The notes beneath the pieces are model-generated. The model searched no databases, was not told where the DNA came from, and was given only the letters and a program-made list of their open reading frames with translations. A stretch of 61,284 bases of DNA from Globisporangium splendens (lineage: Eukaryota > Oomycota > Peronosporomycetes > Pythiales > Pythiaceae): positions 1 to 61,284 of the forward strand of contig VFIW01000174.1 of the NCBI GenBank assembly GCA_006386115.1. The letters are read 5' to 3'. Both the position numbers and the translations under genes were made by a program. Positions 51,524 through 61,284 of the stretch are shown here, piece after piece; positions within the stretch are counted from its first letter, which is position 1; each line of letters begins with the position of its first letter.

Positions 51524-52126
51524 TACATCAAGGTGGATCGGTTATCAGATTAGGGTGCTTTTGGAGAGACAAATAACAAAGGGATCTACAGTACGACAGT
51601 CCCCACATGAACATGTGGACGTCATCCCATGACGTCACGAGCTCCTTGCTGATCAGTCAGAATGTTGTCAAAAAAAAAAAAAACCCATGTATAATCAGTT
51701 ACAGAGTGAGACAGTTCATGTACTAATCAAGTACTGAGTGATGGTTCCTACTGGGAAAGCATGATGATGAGACCGAAGTGTCTCTGCCACTGAAGGGAGT
51801 GGCTGTAGCAATCACTTTGCAGGATTTTCAAAGGGACTTCAAGTTAAGTTTCCAGAAGATCCCCTAGGGTCAACCTCAGTGTACCAGGTTTAATATCCGA
51901 TTCTAGGTGTTATTGTGTATATTTAGGTTTTAGTTATAAAAACCTCTAGGAGGCCTTGAGGATCATTTGTAAGTAGCGACAGGAACCATAACCATTTCAA
52001 TTCAGTTGCAAATTTTCCTTCAAGCCCCCAAGTCTTCTTCCTCCCTCCAAGTCGGGAGATCGCTTCCTCTGGCACAAGCGTGTGTGCCGTGTTTGAAGGG
52101 ACTGTTGAGAGCAGCGCCCTTTTACA
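51501..52126 (+). repeat. Gypsy-3 3' LTR
   Basis: 626 bp with many differences from the 5' LTR, among them a run of 14 A (51670-51683) and several small deletions. Confidence 0.92.
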
Positions 52127-54740
52127 TGAAAGCATTGCGCTTGCCAGGTGCGAGAGACACTGAACTGTATGACGCGGCCATGGCGGAATGAATTTGAGGC
52201 ACAGACTCTCCCCCAGCAAATTCTTTCGGCATGGTCGTGGCTCGAAAGGTACTACGATACTTGAGCGCGTGTGGGCGGCAGTCGGCAGTGCAGCGATGGA
52301 ATTGAATCGAACCGACGTCTTGTGGCTGGCGTGAGAGTGCGTCTGCAACGGCGTTTAAGCTCCCACTGACGTGATGGATCTGGAAATCGAACTGCGCAAA
52401 GAACGTCAAATAACGCGCGAGTTTGGCGGATACTTTGGGATGATGCAACAGCCATGAACATGCACTGTTGTCAGTAAATAGGATAAAGGGTCTACCGTAA
52501 AGACAGTGACGCCACTTCTCCAATCCCATCTTGATGGCAAAAAGTTCTTTCTCGTGCGTTGGCCAATTGAGCTCGTGCGTGCCCAGCTTCTTGGAGTAAA
52601 ACGCGATTGGATGATCCGCGGAGCCATATTTTTGCGAGAGTACACCACCAACACAGTGCCCGGAAGCATCGGTCGTGACAATAAATTCACGATCAAAGTC
52701 AGGCAGTTTAAGCACAGGTGCTCGCTGAAGCGCATCCTTCAGTGCATCAAAAGCCATTCGCTGCGGTTCATTCCATTCCCACTTGGTGTCTTTCTTCACC
52801 AATGAGCTCAATGGCAATGCGAGCGTTGCAAAGTTGCAGATAAAACGTCGATAATATACTGCAAGTCCGAGAAAATCAGCAATTCTTTTTGATCTGTCGG
52901 AGTTGGTCATTTCGCGATAGCGCCAGTCTTCTTCGTGTCGACCGCAAGTCCTTGAGCGGAGATTGTGTGTCCGAGGGAGTTGACAGAAGTTGCAGCAAAG
53001 TGACATTTCGCTTCATGCGCATATAATTTCTCACGACGCAGTACTTCAAACAGGATACCCAAATGCTTGATGTGCTCTTCCATGGCGGTGGAAAAGACAC
53101 AAATGTCGTCGAGATACACGACGATGAACGGGTATTTTCCGAACAGAATGCGCATAAGACGTGACCATACGCCTGGCATTCCCGTTAAGCCCATTGGCGC
53201 AACGCACCATTGATAGGTCTCTGAGTGTGTGCGAAATGCAGTGTACTTGCGCGATTCCGGTGAGACTCGCATTTGATGGTAACCCTGAGCGAGATCTAAA
53301 ACCGAAAATACTGATGCGCCTTGCATCTCATCAAAGAGCTCTTCGATTCGTGGCAACGGGATCTTCGGAACTACCGTTTGCGAGTTGACGTACCGGTAAT
53401 CAATTACCCAACGAATCGGTAGAGTAGAATTGCCTGAGCGGATCCACTCCGATCTTGACGTTTGTTTGCCGAAACTTGGGTCTTTCTTTGGGATGCCGAA
53501 CACATTTGACACCCACGGCGAGTCGGACAATTCAATCCAGCCTTTCTTGAGCTTTTCTTCGACGAAGACGTCTAAAGCATCCTGCTCCGTCTTGGAGAAT
53601 CGAAACGGTGAACGGTTACTTGGCGTGGCGTCTGGTCTCATACACAGTTCAAACTCGACACGTCGTCGAGGAGGCAACCCATCCGGTAGCGCTTCCGGAA
53701 AGCCATCTTGGTATTTATTGATCAGTTTCTGCACATCTGGAGTCTTGGTAATCTCGGTTGCAACTTGACAAATCTTAACGCGATATACTTCTTCGTATTC
53801 TTGTTTCTTGAGCTTTTGCTTGAACTCGGCGCTGGATACTTGGATAGCCAGAGTGGCGTCTGCTTCTGGTTTGAAAAATACTTCATGAGTGCGATAGTTG
53901 ATTTGTGGATCATACCAATGGTAGAACGGTTTGCCTAGGATTAGATCCTTAGTGCCACCCATTTTCCACTCCATCACAGGGATTTGAACTTGCAACCGCA
54001 AACTTCAACAACAACTTCTCCTTTTCGTGTGGATTGAGTAGTCGTGCTAGTTCCATCGAATCTGTTGACCTTGATTCGCAGTTCCTCGGTGAGCGTATTA
54101 ATTGTCCCTGGCTTGACGATGTTGTCGGTGGCACCGCTGTCAAACATCACTACGATGTCTTTGCCGTTACATTTCGCTGGCATTCGAACAAGTTCGTTTT
54201 CACCATGCTCCTTTACTTCTTGCTGAATGCTTTCTTCATCACTTGTTTCTGGTGTTGGATCTTCTTGACTTCTCGGTTGGACATAGAAATTGTTGGCTTC
54301 ATACTCATGCTCTTCTTTATTCTCGTCGTATTCAAAGTAGTTCACATTTGTTCTTCTTGGCGGTCGATGGCTTGGACGTTGTTGATTTTCTCGGCGGGCA
54401 TCGTTGTTCTGTTTCTTGAAACATTCATTGATCAGGTGACCGGACTTCTTGCAGTAGGAACAACGTTTATGTGGACGATTTGGCACTTGATGACTTCGAC
54501 GAACTTGGGCATGGTCGATCTCCATTGGTTCGGGACCATCGCAACTTGGGAACGTTCGGGTTGGACGTTCGAATCTTGGAGATGGCTGAGAGTGCGGACG
54601 GAATCTTGATTGCGGGGACGGTCTTGGACTGAGGCGCTGTCGATTGTCACTTTGCTGCCGAAACGATCCACCAAAATAAGTACGGTCATATTCCAAAGCA
54701 ACAGAAAAACACTCGGTAATATCATCGCAGTGGCGGTACT
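52127..54740 (-). pseudogene. Gypsy-2 gag end, protease, RT and RNase H (broken)
   Basis: Read on the minus strand from 54740: gag end with zinc knuckle CSYCKKSGHLINEC, protease DSGATDNIV, then in a new frame DLILGKPFYHWYDP, RT with catalytic VVYLDDICVFS, and after another frame change near 52920 the connection region FLGLAVYYRRFI and RNase H (FIVTTDASGHCVGGVLSQKY). It ends at the Gypsy-3 insertion. At least two indels break the frame (about 53990 and 52920). The start of gag is lost at the junction with an LTR at 54741. Confidence 0.88.
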
Positions 54741-55389
54741 TGTAAGAGGGCGCTGTTCTCAACAGTCCCTTCAAACACGGCACACACGCTTGTGCCAGAG
54801 GAAGCGATCTCCCGACTTGGAGGGAGGAAGAAGACTTGAGGGCTTGGTGGTAAAATTGCAACTGAATTGAAATGAGCTTATGGTTCCTGACACTACTTGT
54901 AAAACACCACTAGGGCTCCTAGAGGTTTTATAGCTAAAACCTAAACATACACAATAAAACCTATGAATCTGATATATAAAACCTTGGGTACACTGAGGTT
55001 GAACCTACGGGATCTTCTAGAAGCTTGAACTTGAAGTCTTGTATAAAATCTCTGCAAAGTGATTGGCTCGCGCCACTCACTCCAGGTGGCAGAGACACGT
55101 CGGTCTCATCGCCAGTGCAGTTTCCCAAGTAGGAACCATCACTCAGTACTTGATTAGTACATGGATGTCGTCACTCTGTACTGATTAGTACATGTGAACA
55201 ACATTCTGCACTGATCAGCACAGAGAGCGCTCGTGACGTCGTTGGGTGACGTCACATGTGCATGTGGGGACTGTCTTACCGTAATCCCTTCGTTATTTGT
55301 GTCCACCATGCACGCTGAAGGTGGTGTGTGCCAGACTAGATCTGAGGACTGATCCATGTTCATGTAATGGCTGGTTTTAGCCCATTACA
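54741..55389 (-). repeat. Solo LTR of the Gypsy-3 family, minus orientation
   Basis: 649 bp, reverse complement of the 44516-45145 family. It begins TGTAAGAGGG and ends CCATTACA. The 5-bp flanks (GTACT and CAAAA) do not match, so it is not a simple insertion; it truncates Gypsy-2 gag. Confidence 0.85.
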
Positions 55390-56436
55390 CAAAAGCAGTA
55401 AAATGCACAATCAAAAGCAGCTTATTCGAATGTCAGTCAAACTTGATAAAGCTATTATGCTCTCGCCTTGAACCTTTTCCTGAATTTTCATTCCGTATTT
55501 TGTCACCAAGTAACCACATTTTGTTGACAACGTGGTTGAGATTGCATCCAGAAAAACTTCTAGTCTACATGGGTATCCATTTCCGTTGCGATCTCCCATT
55601 TCTTCTCGATGTATGTGTTTCGGAATGATACGACACCTCTGCTGTCGTGCTTCACATGTGTCGTGGTTGAGTCATCCCACGCAAGGATAGTTCAACCACG
55701 GCGATGACGCATGCTGCGCCATGGTGCACACATGCACCCTGTTCCTAGCCAACCGGCCGCGCAGCAGATCCAACCTACGCACTGCCGATCTTACCTGCTT
55801 CCTCCCAGTCTGCCGCCACGATCCTTGCGTATGGATCGCGGGTCATGCTGGATCTGCATAAACAGTTTACGTCAGAAGCACCCCACACGGGGTTGCACGT
55901 ATTACACAGTTATCCTAGGCAAACCGATCTGCTTAACGACATGCATGAATACACACTCATTTTCAAACTTACCGTGTGTTGCCACAACAACTGGTAGCGC
56001 TTGTTGGTCTCCGTTCTGTCTCCATCCTCGTCCGTCTGCCTCCGTCAAGCTCCATGGAGCGCTTTCGCATCCGTCAGTCGCCCACTCTCGTTTGCTCACG
56101 TCGGCCGTCCACTGTCGCCCGCTCTCGTCCACCGCAAGTCCGTACTTGCCGTCCGACCTCGTCCGCCGTCCAACCCACTCACATGGCACTCAGGGTTAGT
56201 AACCGTGACGTTGGTTAGGTGACAAATCGTACTGTACACCTGTGACGGTATCGTAGTGCTGGAACATCTGTCGCCGCGCTAGCTAAACGCCGGGGAACAC
56301 AATTGTGGCTAGCGTGATTGCTGACGGTATCCAAATCTATTGAACATCTGTCTCTGTATCGGTTACGTTACCCACGTCCTTTTACTGACACTGTTGTGTG
56401 TTTGATTGTGATTTTGCAACAGCTGTTGCGCTGTTT
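55390..56436. other. Unassigned sequence within the nest
   Basis: About 1 kb with no recognisable coding region. An inverted repeat (GTCGTGGTTGA near 55661 with TCAACCACGGC near 55693) is visible. It may be the LTR and leader of the element whose gag begins at 56437. Confidence 0.3.
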
Positions 56437-56725
56437 ATGCTGCGCAAATCCACAGTGCGTGCTTACAAGCCCAAAGAAAGCTTCCTGGAACTGGCCGTGC
56501 AGGATCCCTCGTACCCAAGCCTCCCACCTCCAACTCCCGAAGAGTTAATGCAGAGCGCACTAGAGGTGTTTACTCAACAATAGGACATCGTTTCAAAGCT
56601 GGCTGATGCGCAAGCGGCTAATGGGCTCAAACTGGACTCTCGTTTACCTACTTATGGGGAGGGTTGCGTGAGACCTGTGCACTCTTCCACAACCAAGTGG
56701 TGCAGTACCTTGGAGGTCTTAATAT
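56437..56725 (+). pseudogene. Fragment of a gag gene (plus strand)
   Basis: ATG 56437 opens a frame with AYKPKESFLELAVQDPSYPS and PPPTPEELMQSALEVFTQQ, then a stop, then same-frame DIVSKLADAQAANGLKLDSR, a frame change, and CALFHNQVVQYLGGLNI up to the LTR junction at 56726. The residues resemble a retroelement capsid N-terminus. This is inference; the element is otherwise missing. Confidence 0.4.
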
Positions 56726-57480
56726 TGTAAGAGGGCGCTGTTCTCAACAGTCCCTTCAAACACGGCACACACGCTTGTGCCAGAGGAAGCGATCTCCCGA
56801 CTTGGAGGGAGGAAGAAGACTTGGTTACTTGTGTAATGGGCTAAAACCAGCCATTACATGAACATGGATCAGTCCTCAGATCTAGTCTGGCACACACCAC
56901 CTTCAGCGTGCATGGTGGACACAAATAACGAAGGGATTACGGTAAGACAGTCCCCACATGCACATGTGACGTCATCCCATGACGTCACGAGCGCTCTCTG
57001 TGCTGATCAGTCCAGAATGTTGTTCACATGTACTAATCAGTACAGAGTGATGACATTCATGTACTAATCAAGTACTGAGTGATGGTTCCTACTTGGGAAA
57101 CTGCACAGGTGATGAGACCGACGTGTCTCTGCCACCTAAAGTGAGTGGCTGTAGCCAATCACTTTGCAGGGAATTTTCCACGGGACTCCAAGTTCAAGCT
57201 TCTCGAAGATCTCGTGGGTTCAACCTCAGTGTACCCAAGGTTTTATATATCAGATTCATAGGTTTTATTGTGTATGTTTAGGTTTTAGTTATAAAACCTC
57301 TAGGATCCCTTGGGGTTCATTTACAAGTAGCGATAGGAACCATAAGCATTTCAATTCAGTTGCAATTTTACCACCAAGCCCTCAAGTCTTCTTCCTCCCT
57401 CCAAGTCGGGAGATCGCTTCCTCTGGCACAAGCGTGTGTGCCGTGTTTGAAGGGACTGTTGAGAACAGCGCCCACATACA
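56726..57480. repeat. Two Gypsy-3-family LTR pieces in inverted orientation
   Basis: 56726-56824 is the outer 98 bp of an LTR in minus orientation, identical to the start of 54741-55389. After 7 bp a full LTR in plus orientation follows (56832-57480, ends CATACA). The first 98 bp and the last 98 bp are reverse complements, so the block can fold back. No target duplication flanks it. Confidence 0.8.
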
Positions 57481-57637
57481 CTATTGAGATGTACCTTGTT
57501 TGTGATACGAACGATGCCAACCGCACGTCTCTTTCGTGGAACGTTCCCGTACGGGACACTCGTTTACGCCAAGCGTAAACATTCGATTTTCTCATAGAGT
57601 GTAAGCATCGTTCATGTCTCGTAGCATAATCATTGAA

Positions 57638-57871
57638 TGTTGGGGAATCTTTAGGGTGACAGCGTAGGATAGTGCATTTTGATTGGTTAGATCCTCTCCG
57701 TACATCTGTGGATCTTGTGGCTCACAGGAGCCTCCGTTTGTGTCCAACACCGAGTGGACACGCTCAGTGTCGCACGGGTAGGAGACCAACCTTAAACAAT
57801 CTTACTTTCCAATTTGCCATCTCAAGCTCACTCCGGTTCATCTTCTTCCTCCGCGCTCTTGACCTTTAACA
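57638..57871 (+). repeat. Probable Copia 5' LTR
   Basis: Starts TGTTGGGGA, a common Copia LTR start, and ends TTTAACA just before GGTTATGAGCCCAAG, a possible primer binding site, and the gag ATG at 57876. The partner LTR is outside the window, so the limits are provisional. Confidence 0.5.
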
Positions 57872-57875
57872 GGTT

Positions 57876-58608
57876 ATGAGCCCAAGTACAAGCACCATGA
57901 CCGACAAGACGATCATCGACAAGTTCAACGGCGACAACTTCGCAACGTGGGCACGCTACATGCATGGCGTGTTCCTGACCAAGTCTGTGTGGACGTCGTC
58001 AGCCGCCAAGATACTCCGGTCTTCACCGATGCGCGCATCAAGGACAAATACGTTCGCACGAACAATGTTGCGTTGGTTTGCTGCTGCTGCACATCGACGC
58101 CGAGTATCATCATGTCGTGGATGACTGCGAAGAAGCGTGGGTGGCATGGGCCCGTCTGAAGGTTCTCTACCAAGATTCCCAGAGGGCCGGATGCATCTAT
58201 CTCAAGCGTCAGTTGTTCAGCATTGAGATGAAGGAAGACGACAACCTATTGCACCACTGCAATGAGGTCCTCAACATCCACGCCAAGCTTGTGAGTATCG
58301 GCGCGAAGATGGAGGACGAAGACGTCGCGATTTGCTTGCTTCGAAGTTTGCCGAAGAGCTACGAAAATGTGGTTCTGCACATCGAAATGAGCAACGCCGA
58401 CTTGAAGACCCAAGATGTGATCAAGGTGCTCAACAACGAGCATGTGAAGCGTTCGGGCGAGAAGAAGACCGTGAAGACTGAAGACCATGCGAAGGCGTTA
58501 AATGCTGAGGATGAGCCTCGCGTCTGCTCGTTCTGCGGCAAATCGGTCACTCGGTTGACCGGTGCTGGACCAAGAACAAGCAAGCTGGACGCAAGCCAAG
58601 TCGCATGA
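57876..58608 (+). pseudogene. Copia gag (frameshifted)
   Basis: ATG 57876 gives [20 protein letters not shown], the usual Copia gag start. The frame changes near 57990 and again near 58080, after which [20 protein letters not shown] and [18 protein letters not shown] (UBN2-type gag) follow. The zinc knuckle is reduced to CSFCGK before another frame change near 58560. Confidence 0.8.
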
Positions 58609-59971
58609 GTGGCAATGGCCGCAAGCGTGTAAACTACGTCGAGCGCGACGACGACGATGATGAAGCCCCGCTTGCGTTTGCTGTGTCGATGGAGTGTGGT
58701 GTCACGTCCACGAAAGAAAATATGCGAGGAATGTGGGCGATTGACAGCGGTGCGACGCACCACATCTGCAATGACAAGTCCAAGTTTGCTGTTTTGGACG
58801 AGCGCGACCATGGTGATTTGGTCGTCGCGAACGGCAACAAGACCAAGATCCTTGGCGTTGGTACTGTGAACGAGCGAATCGCTCTACCAAACGGCGAAGT
58901 GCGTGATCTCAAGGTGGTCGATGTGTTGTACATGCCAAGTGTGGGGAAGAATTTGTTGTCGATTCCCCAGATCAACAAGTCGAACAAGTTCCAAGTCGTG
59001 TTCGACGGTCCAAGTATGAACGTGCTGAACAAGACTTCAAGCAAGGTGGTCGCAACCGCTGACTTTGTCGATGGCCTGTACTGGCTTCGGGTGCCACCAA
59101 ATGCGATGACCAAGTCCGCGATGACAGCTGTGCGTGCCAAGTCCGCGTCAACTCTTCACGAGCGAATGGGTCATGCGTCGGTCCAAGTGTTGCGCCAACT
59201 AGTCGACAAAGCCATAGTGAAGGATGCCAATTTTCCATCCAACACTCAAGACTTGGCGACCTGTCGTGGTTGCCAACAAGGGAAAATGGTTCAAAAACCA
59301 TTCAAGTCGAATGTGGAAAAGCGCACGTTTGGGGTGTTTGAGCTGATCCACTTGGACATTTGTGGTCCGATGGAAGTTGAGAACATCGGAGGCAGCAAGT
59401 ATTTGCTTTGATCGTCGATGAGGCTAGTGGGTCGGTGAAGGGATTTTGGGCCGAAGCTGCAATGACCGCGATTTACATCAAGAATCGTCTTCCTTCTCCC
59501 AAGTCCGACACGAAAACACCATTCGAAATGTTCAACAAGTCCAAGCCAAGTGTGAAGCACATGCGTGTTTTCGGGTGTTTGGCGTACGTCTTGACTCCGA
59601 AAGAGAAGCGTTTGAAGTGGGATCCCAAGTCTCAACCTGGTCTGTTCATGGGCTACGAAGAATCGTCCAAGGCTTATCGCGTGTATGACATCGAGGGGGA
59701 CAAGGTGGTGATCAGTCGCGATGTCAACTTCGATGAAGCCGTTGTTGGTGGAACCTTGCTGAACGACTCGGCGGATGGTATGACCGACATCCTGAATCGA
59801 CTTGAAGACATCGAGATCGAAGGCACTCGTCCGCTGTCGGCGTTCAAGTACACTGGCAAGCGCCATGCTGGAGCTTCGCAGTCTGCTGAAATCCCAACCA
59901 ACGCCGACGAGTCAACCACTGAAGCTGGTGAAAGCGATGAGGACGGTGCAACTCGTCGGTCGACTCGCTGA
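58605..59971 (+). pseudogene. Copia protease and integrase with catalytic core deleted
   Basis: Protease motif AIDSGATHHICNDKS, a GAG-pre-integrase region (TLHERMGHASVQVLRQLVDK) with the CRGCQQGKM finger, and the first integrase strand HLDICGPMEVENIGGSKYLL. After a frame change at 59411 the text jumps from LIVDEASG directly to FWAEAAMTAIYIKNRLPS. The intervening 120 or so residues, with the second Asp and the Glu of the DDE triad, are missing. The frame ends at TGA 59969-59971. Confidence 0.85.
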
Positions 59972-61284
59972 CGTATCTCGCCTGTCGAGTGGTGGCGTGC
60001 AAGTGCCAACGTGGTCGAAGTTCGCGACTTGTCCGAGCCGACTTCGTTCCAAGAAGCTGTGAGTGGTCCCGAACAAGTGCATTGGCGCAACGCGATCCGT
60101 GCTGGGCTCAAGTCGATGCGTCTTCGTGGTGTGTACCGTGCTGCCAAGCTTCCGACCGGTCAGCGTGCAATCGGCACCAAGTGGGTGTTCAAGATCAAGC
60201 GCAACGCCGATGGGTCGATCAACAAGTACAAGGCTCGACTTGTCGCGAAGGGTTTCAAGCAGAAATACGGTGTCGACTACACGGAGACGTTTGCGCCAGT
60301 TGTCAAGTATGTGACTCTTCGCATGGTGATCGGATTGGCAAACTGCTCGAATTGCCTGCCGACCAACTTGACGTGGTCACTGCCTTCTTGTACGACCAAA
60401 TGAAGGAACTCGCGTACATCCTCATTCCGGAAGGCATGGAAGTCGACGACAAGTTCGACTGTTTGGAATTGCTCAAGTCGATCTATGGGTTGAAACAAGC
60501 TTCTCGCGTATGGAACGAGACGTTCGACGAGTATGTGCGCTCAATTGGCTTTGAAGTGTCCAAGTTCGACCCATGACTGTACATCAAATGCGTCGCAGGA
60601 CATTGCGTTTTGCTTCTGGTGTACGTCGATGACGTGATTGTGACCGGAAGCTCGAGCGATCTGATTGCTGAAGTCAAGCATGAACTCAAGCAGCGTTTTG
60701 AGATGACCGATAGTGGCGCGTGCAAGTTCGTTCTCGGCATCGAGCTGATCGAACATGAGGACGGTGGTGTGACTTTGTGCCAACGGCGCTACATCGACGA
60801 CATCCTCAAGCGTTTCGGCATGGAAGATTGCAAGTCCGTCGCGAGTCCAGTCGACATCAGCGCGAAGATGGTACAAGGTGAAAATCAAGCGCCTGCGATC
60901 GATGTTCCCTACCGTGAAGCTGTCGGTGCACTCATGCACTTGATGTGTGCGACACGACCAGACATTGCCTTTGCCGTCGGCATGGTGGCTCGCTTCATGG
61001 AAACCCCGCAAGACGTGCACTGGACTGCGGTGAAGCGAATCTTTCGCTACTTGCAAGGCACCAAGTCGCATGGAATCCGATTCAAGTCAAGTGGTGAACT
61101 CGACTTCAAGTGTTTTTCGGATGCCGACTGGGCGGGCGACGTTGCTGATCGCAAGTCAACGTCCGGCTATGTGTTCAAGTTGGCCGGCGGTCAGATCAGC
61201 TGGGGAAGCAAGAAGCAGTCAAGTGTGTCCCTCTCGACGAGCGAAGCCGAGTACATTGCTCTCAGTTTGGCGATCCAAGAAGGC
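59972..61284 (+). pseudogene. Copia reverse transcriptase and RNase H (broken, partial)
   Basis: Continues in the same frame after the TGA: WRNAIRAGLKSMRLRGVYRA and TKWVFKIKRNADGSINKYKA, then a frameshift near 60345, QLDVVTAFLYDQMKELAYIL, a TGA at 60574-60576, the catalytic LLLVYVDDVIVTGSS, and RNase H (FSDADWAGDVADRKSTSGYV; SSVSLSTSEAEYIALSLA) to the window edge. Confidence 0.9.

Larger units (their letters stand above)
44516..52126 (+). mobile_element. Gypsy-3: full-length Ty3/Gypsy retrotransposon with intact reading frames
   Basis: 7611 bp between LTRs 44516-45145 and 51501-52126. A 5-bp target duplication TGAAA lies at 44511-44515 and 52127-52131. It has a primer binding site, gag, a -1 frameshift signal, an uninterrupted protease-RT-RNase H-integrase-chromodomain frame, an antisense ORF and a polypurine tract (51488-51497, AAGGAGGGGA). 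It sits in the RNase H-integrase part of Gypsy-2. Its two LTRs differ at many positions although all frames are open. Confidence 0.95.
57638..61284 (+). mobile_element. Degenerate Ty1/Copia retrotransposon (runs off the window)
   Basis: A probable 5' LTR (57638-57871) is followed by gag, protease, a deleted integrase, RT and RNase H in the Copia order, with several stops and frameshifts. The 3' end is outside the window. Confidence 0.88.

Noticed and set aside
55711..56199. 162-codon plus-strand frame
   Set aside because: Starts at a non-ATG codon, Pro/Ser/His-rich without repeats or motifs, inside retroelement debris.
1..61284. tRNA, rRNA or CRISPR array
   Set aside because: No cloverleaf with matching arms, no rRNA core sequence and no regularly spaced repeats were seen by eye. 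A tRNA scan was not possible, so a missed tRNA cannot be excluded.

Overview
The window looks like nuclear DNA of an oomycete, most likely Phytophthora or a close relative. Three things point that way. Genes are packed on both strands with short GT-AG introns (about 45-170 bp) and GC-rich exons. The gene set is eukaryotic (anoctamin, DENN-domain protein, PEX13, RMI2, SUMO protease, CFAP36, trifunctional enzyme). The right half is a nest of Gypsy and Copia LTR retrotransposons. A CFAP36 homologue fits a lineage that still makes flagellate zoospores. The species call is inference; no database was searched.

Gene-dense half (1-31.8 kb). In order: a PAQR-family receptor with an extra loop domain (+), a poorly resolved hypothetical gene (+), a very large anoctamin/TMEM16 protein (-), the small subunit of molybdopterin synthase (+), peroxin 13 (-), a DENN-domain protein with IQ and PH-like regions (+), a WW-domain protein fused to a type I restriction-enzyme HsdR-like helicase (-), an Ulp1-type SUMO protease (+), a membrane-anchored protein disulfide isomerase (+), RMI2 (-), a two-RRM SR-type RNA-binding protein (-), a small uncertain gene (-), CFAP36 (+) and the mitochondrial trifunctional enzyme alpha subunit (-). 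Most neighbours are convergent or divergent. Two convergent pairs have stop codons only 6 and 14 bp apart. The HsdR-like and SUMO protease genes share a 164-bp divergent promoter containing a perfect E2F-type dyad.

Transition (31.8-33.9 kb). An unrecognised coding fragment is followed by an inverted, truncated copy of the SUMO protease gene that kept its introns. Part of this copy is almost identical to the parent gene about 12 kb away and part is clearly diverged.

Retrotransposon nest (33.9-61.3 kb). The oldest layer is a decayed minus-strand Gypsy element (Gypsy-2). Its LTR was hit by Gypsy-1 (33919-42741, target duplication TTGCT) and its pol by Gypsy-3 (44516-52126, target duplication TGAAA). 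Gypsy-1 itself carries a solo Copia-like LTR (39250-39560, target duplication CAGGG). Further LTRs of the Gypsy-3 family lie at 54.7-57.5 kb, and a broken Copia element runs off the right end. Gypsy-1 and Gypsy-3 each have a canonical -1 frameshift heptamer plus hairpin between gag and pol. Each also has a long antisense ORF with a coiled-coil end that overlaps the chromodomain end of pol. Exon models were made by hand from ORFs, frame continuity and splice motifs.
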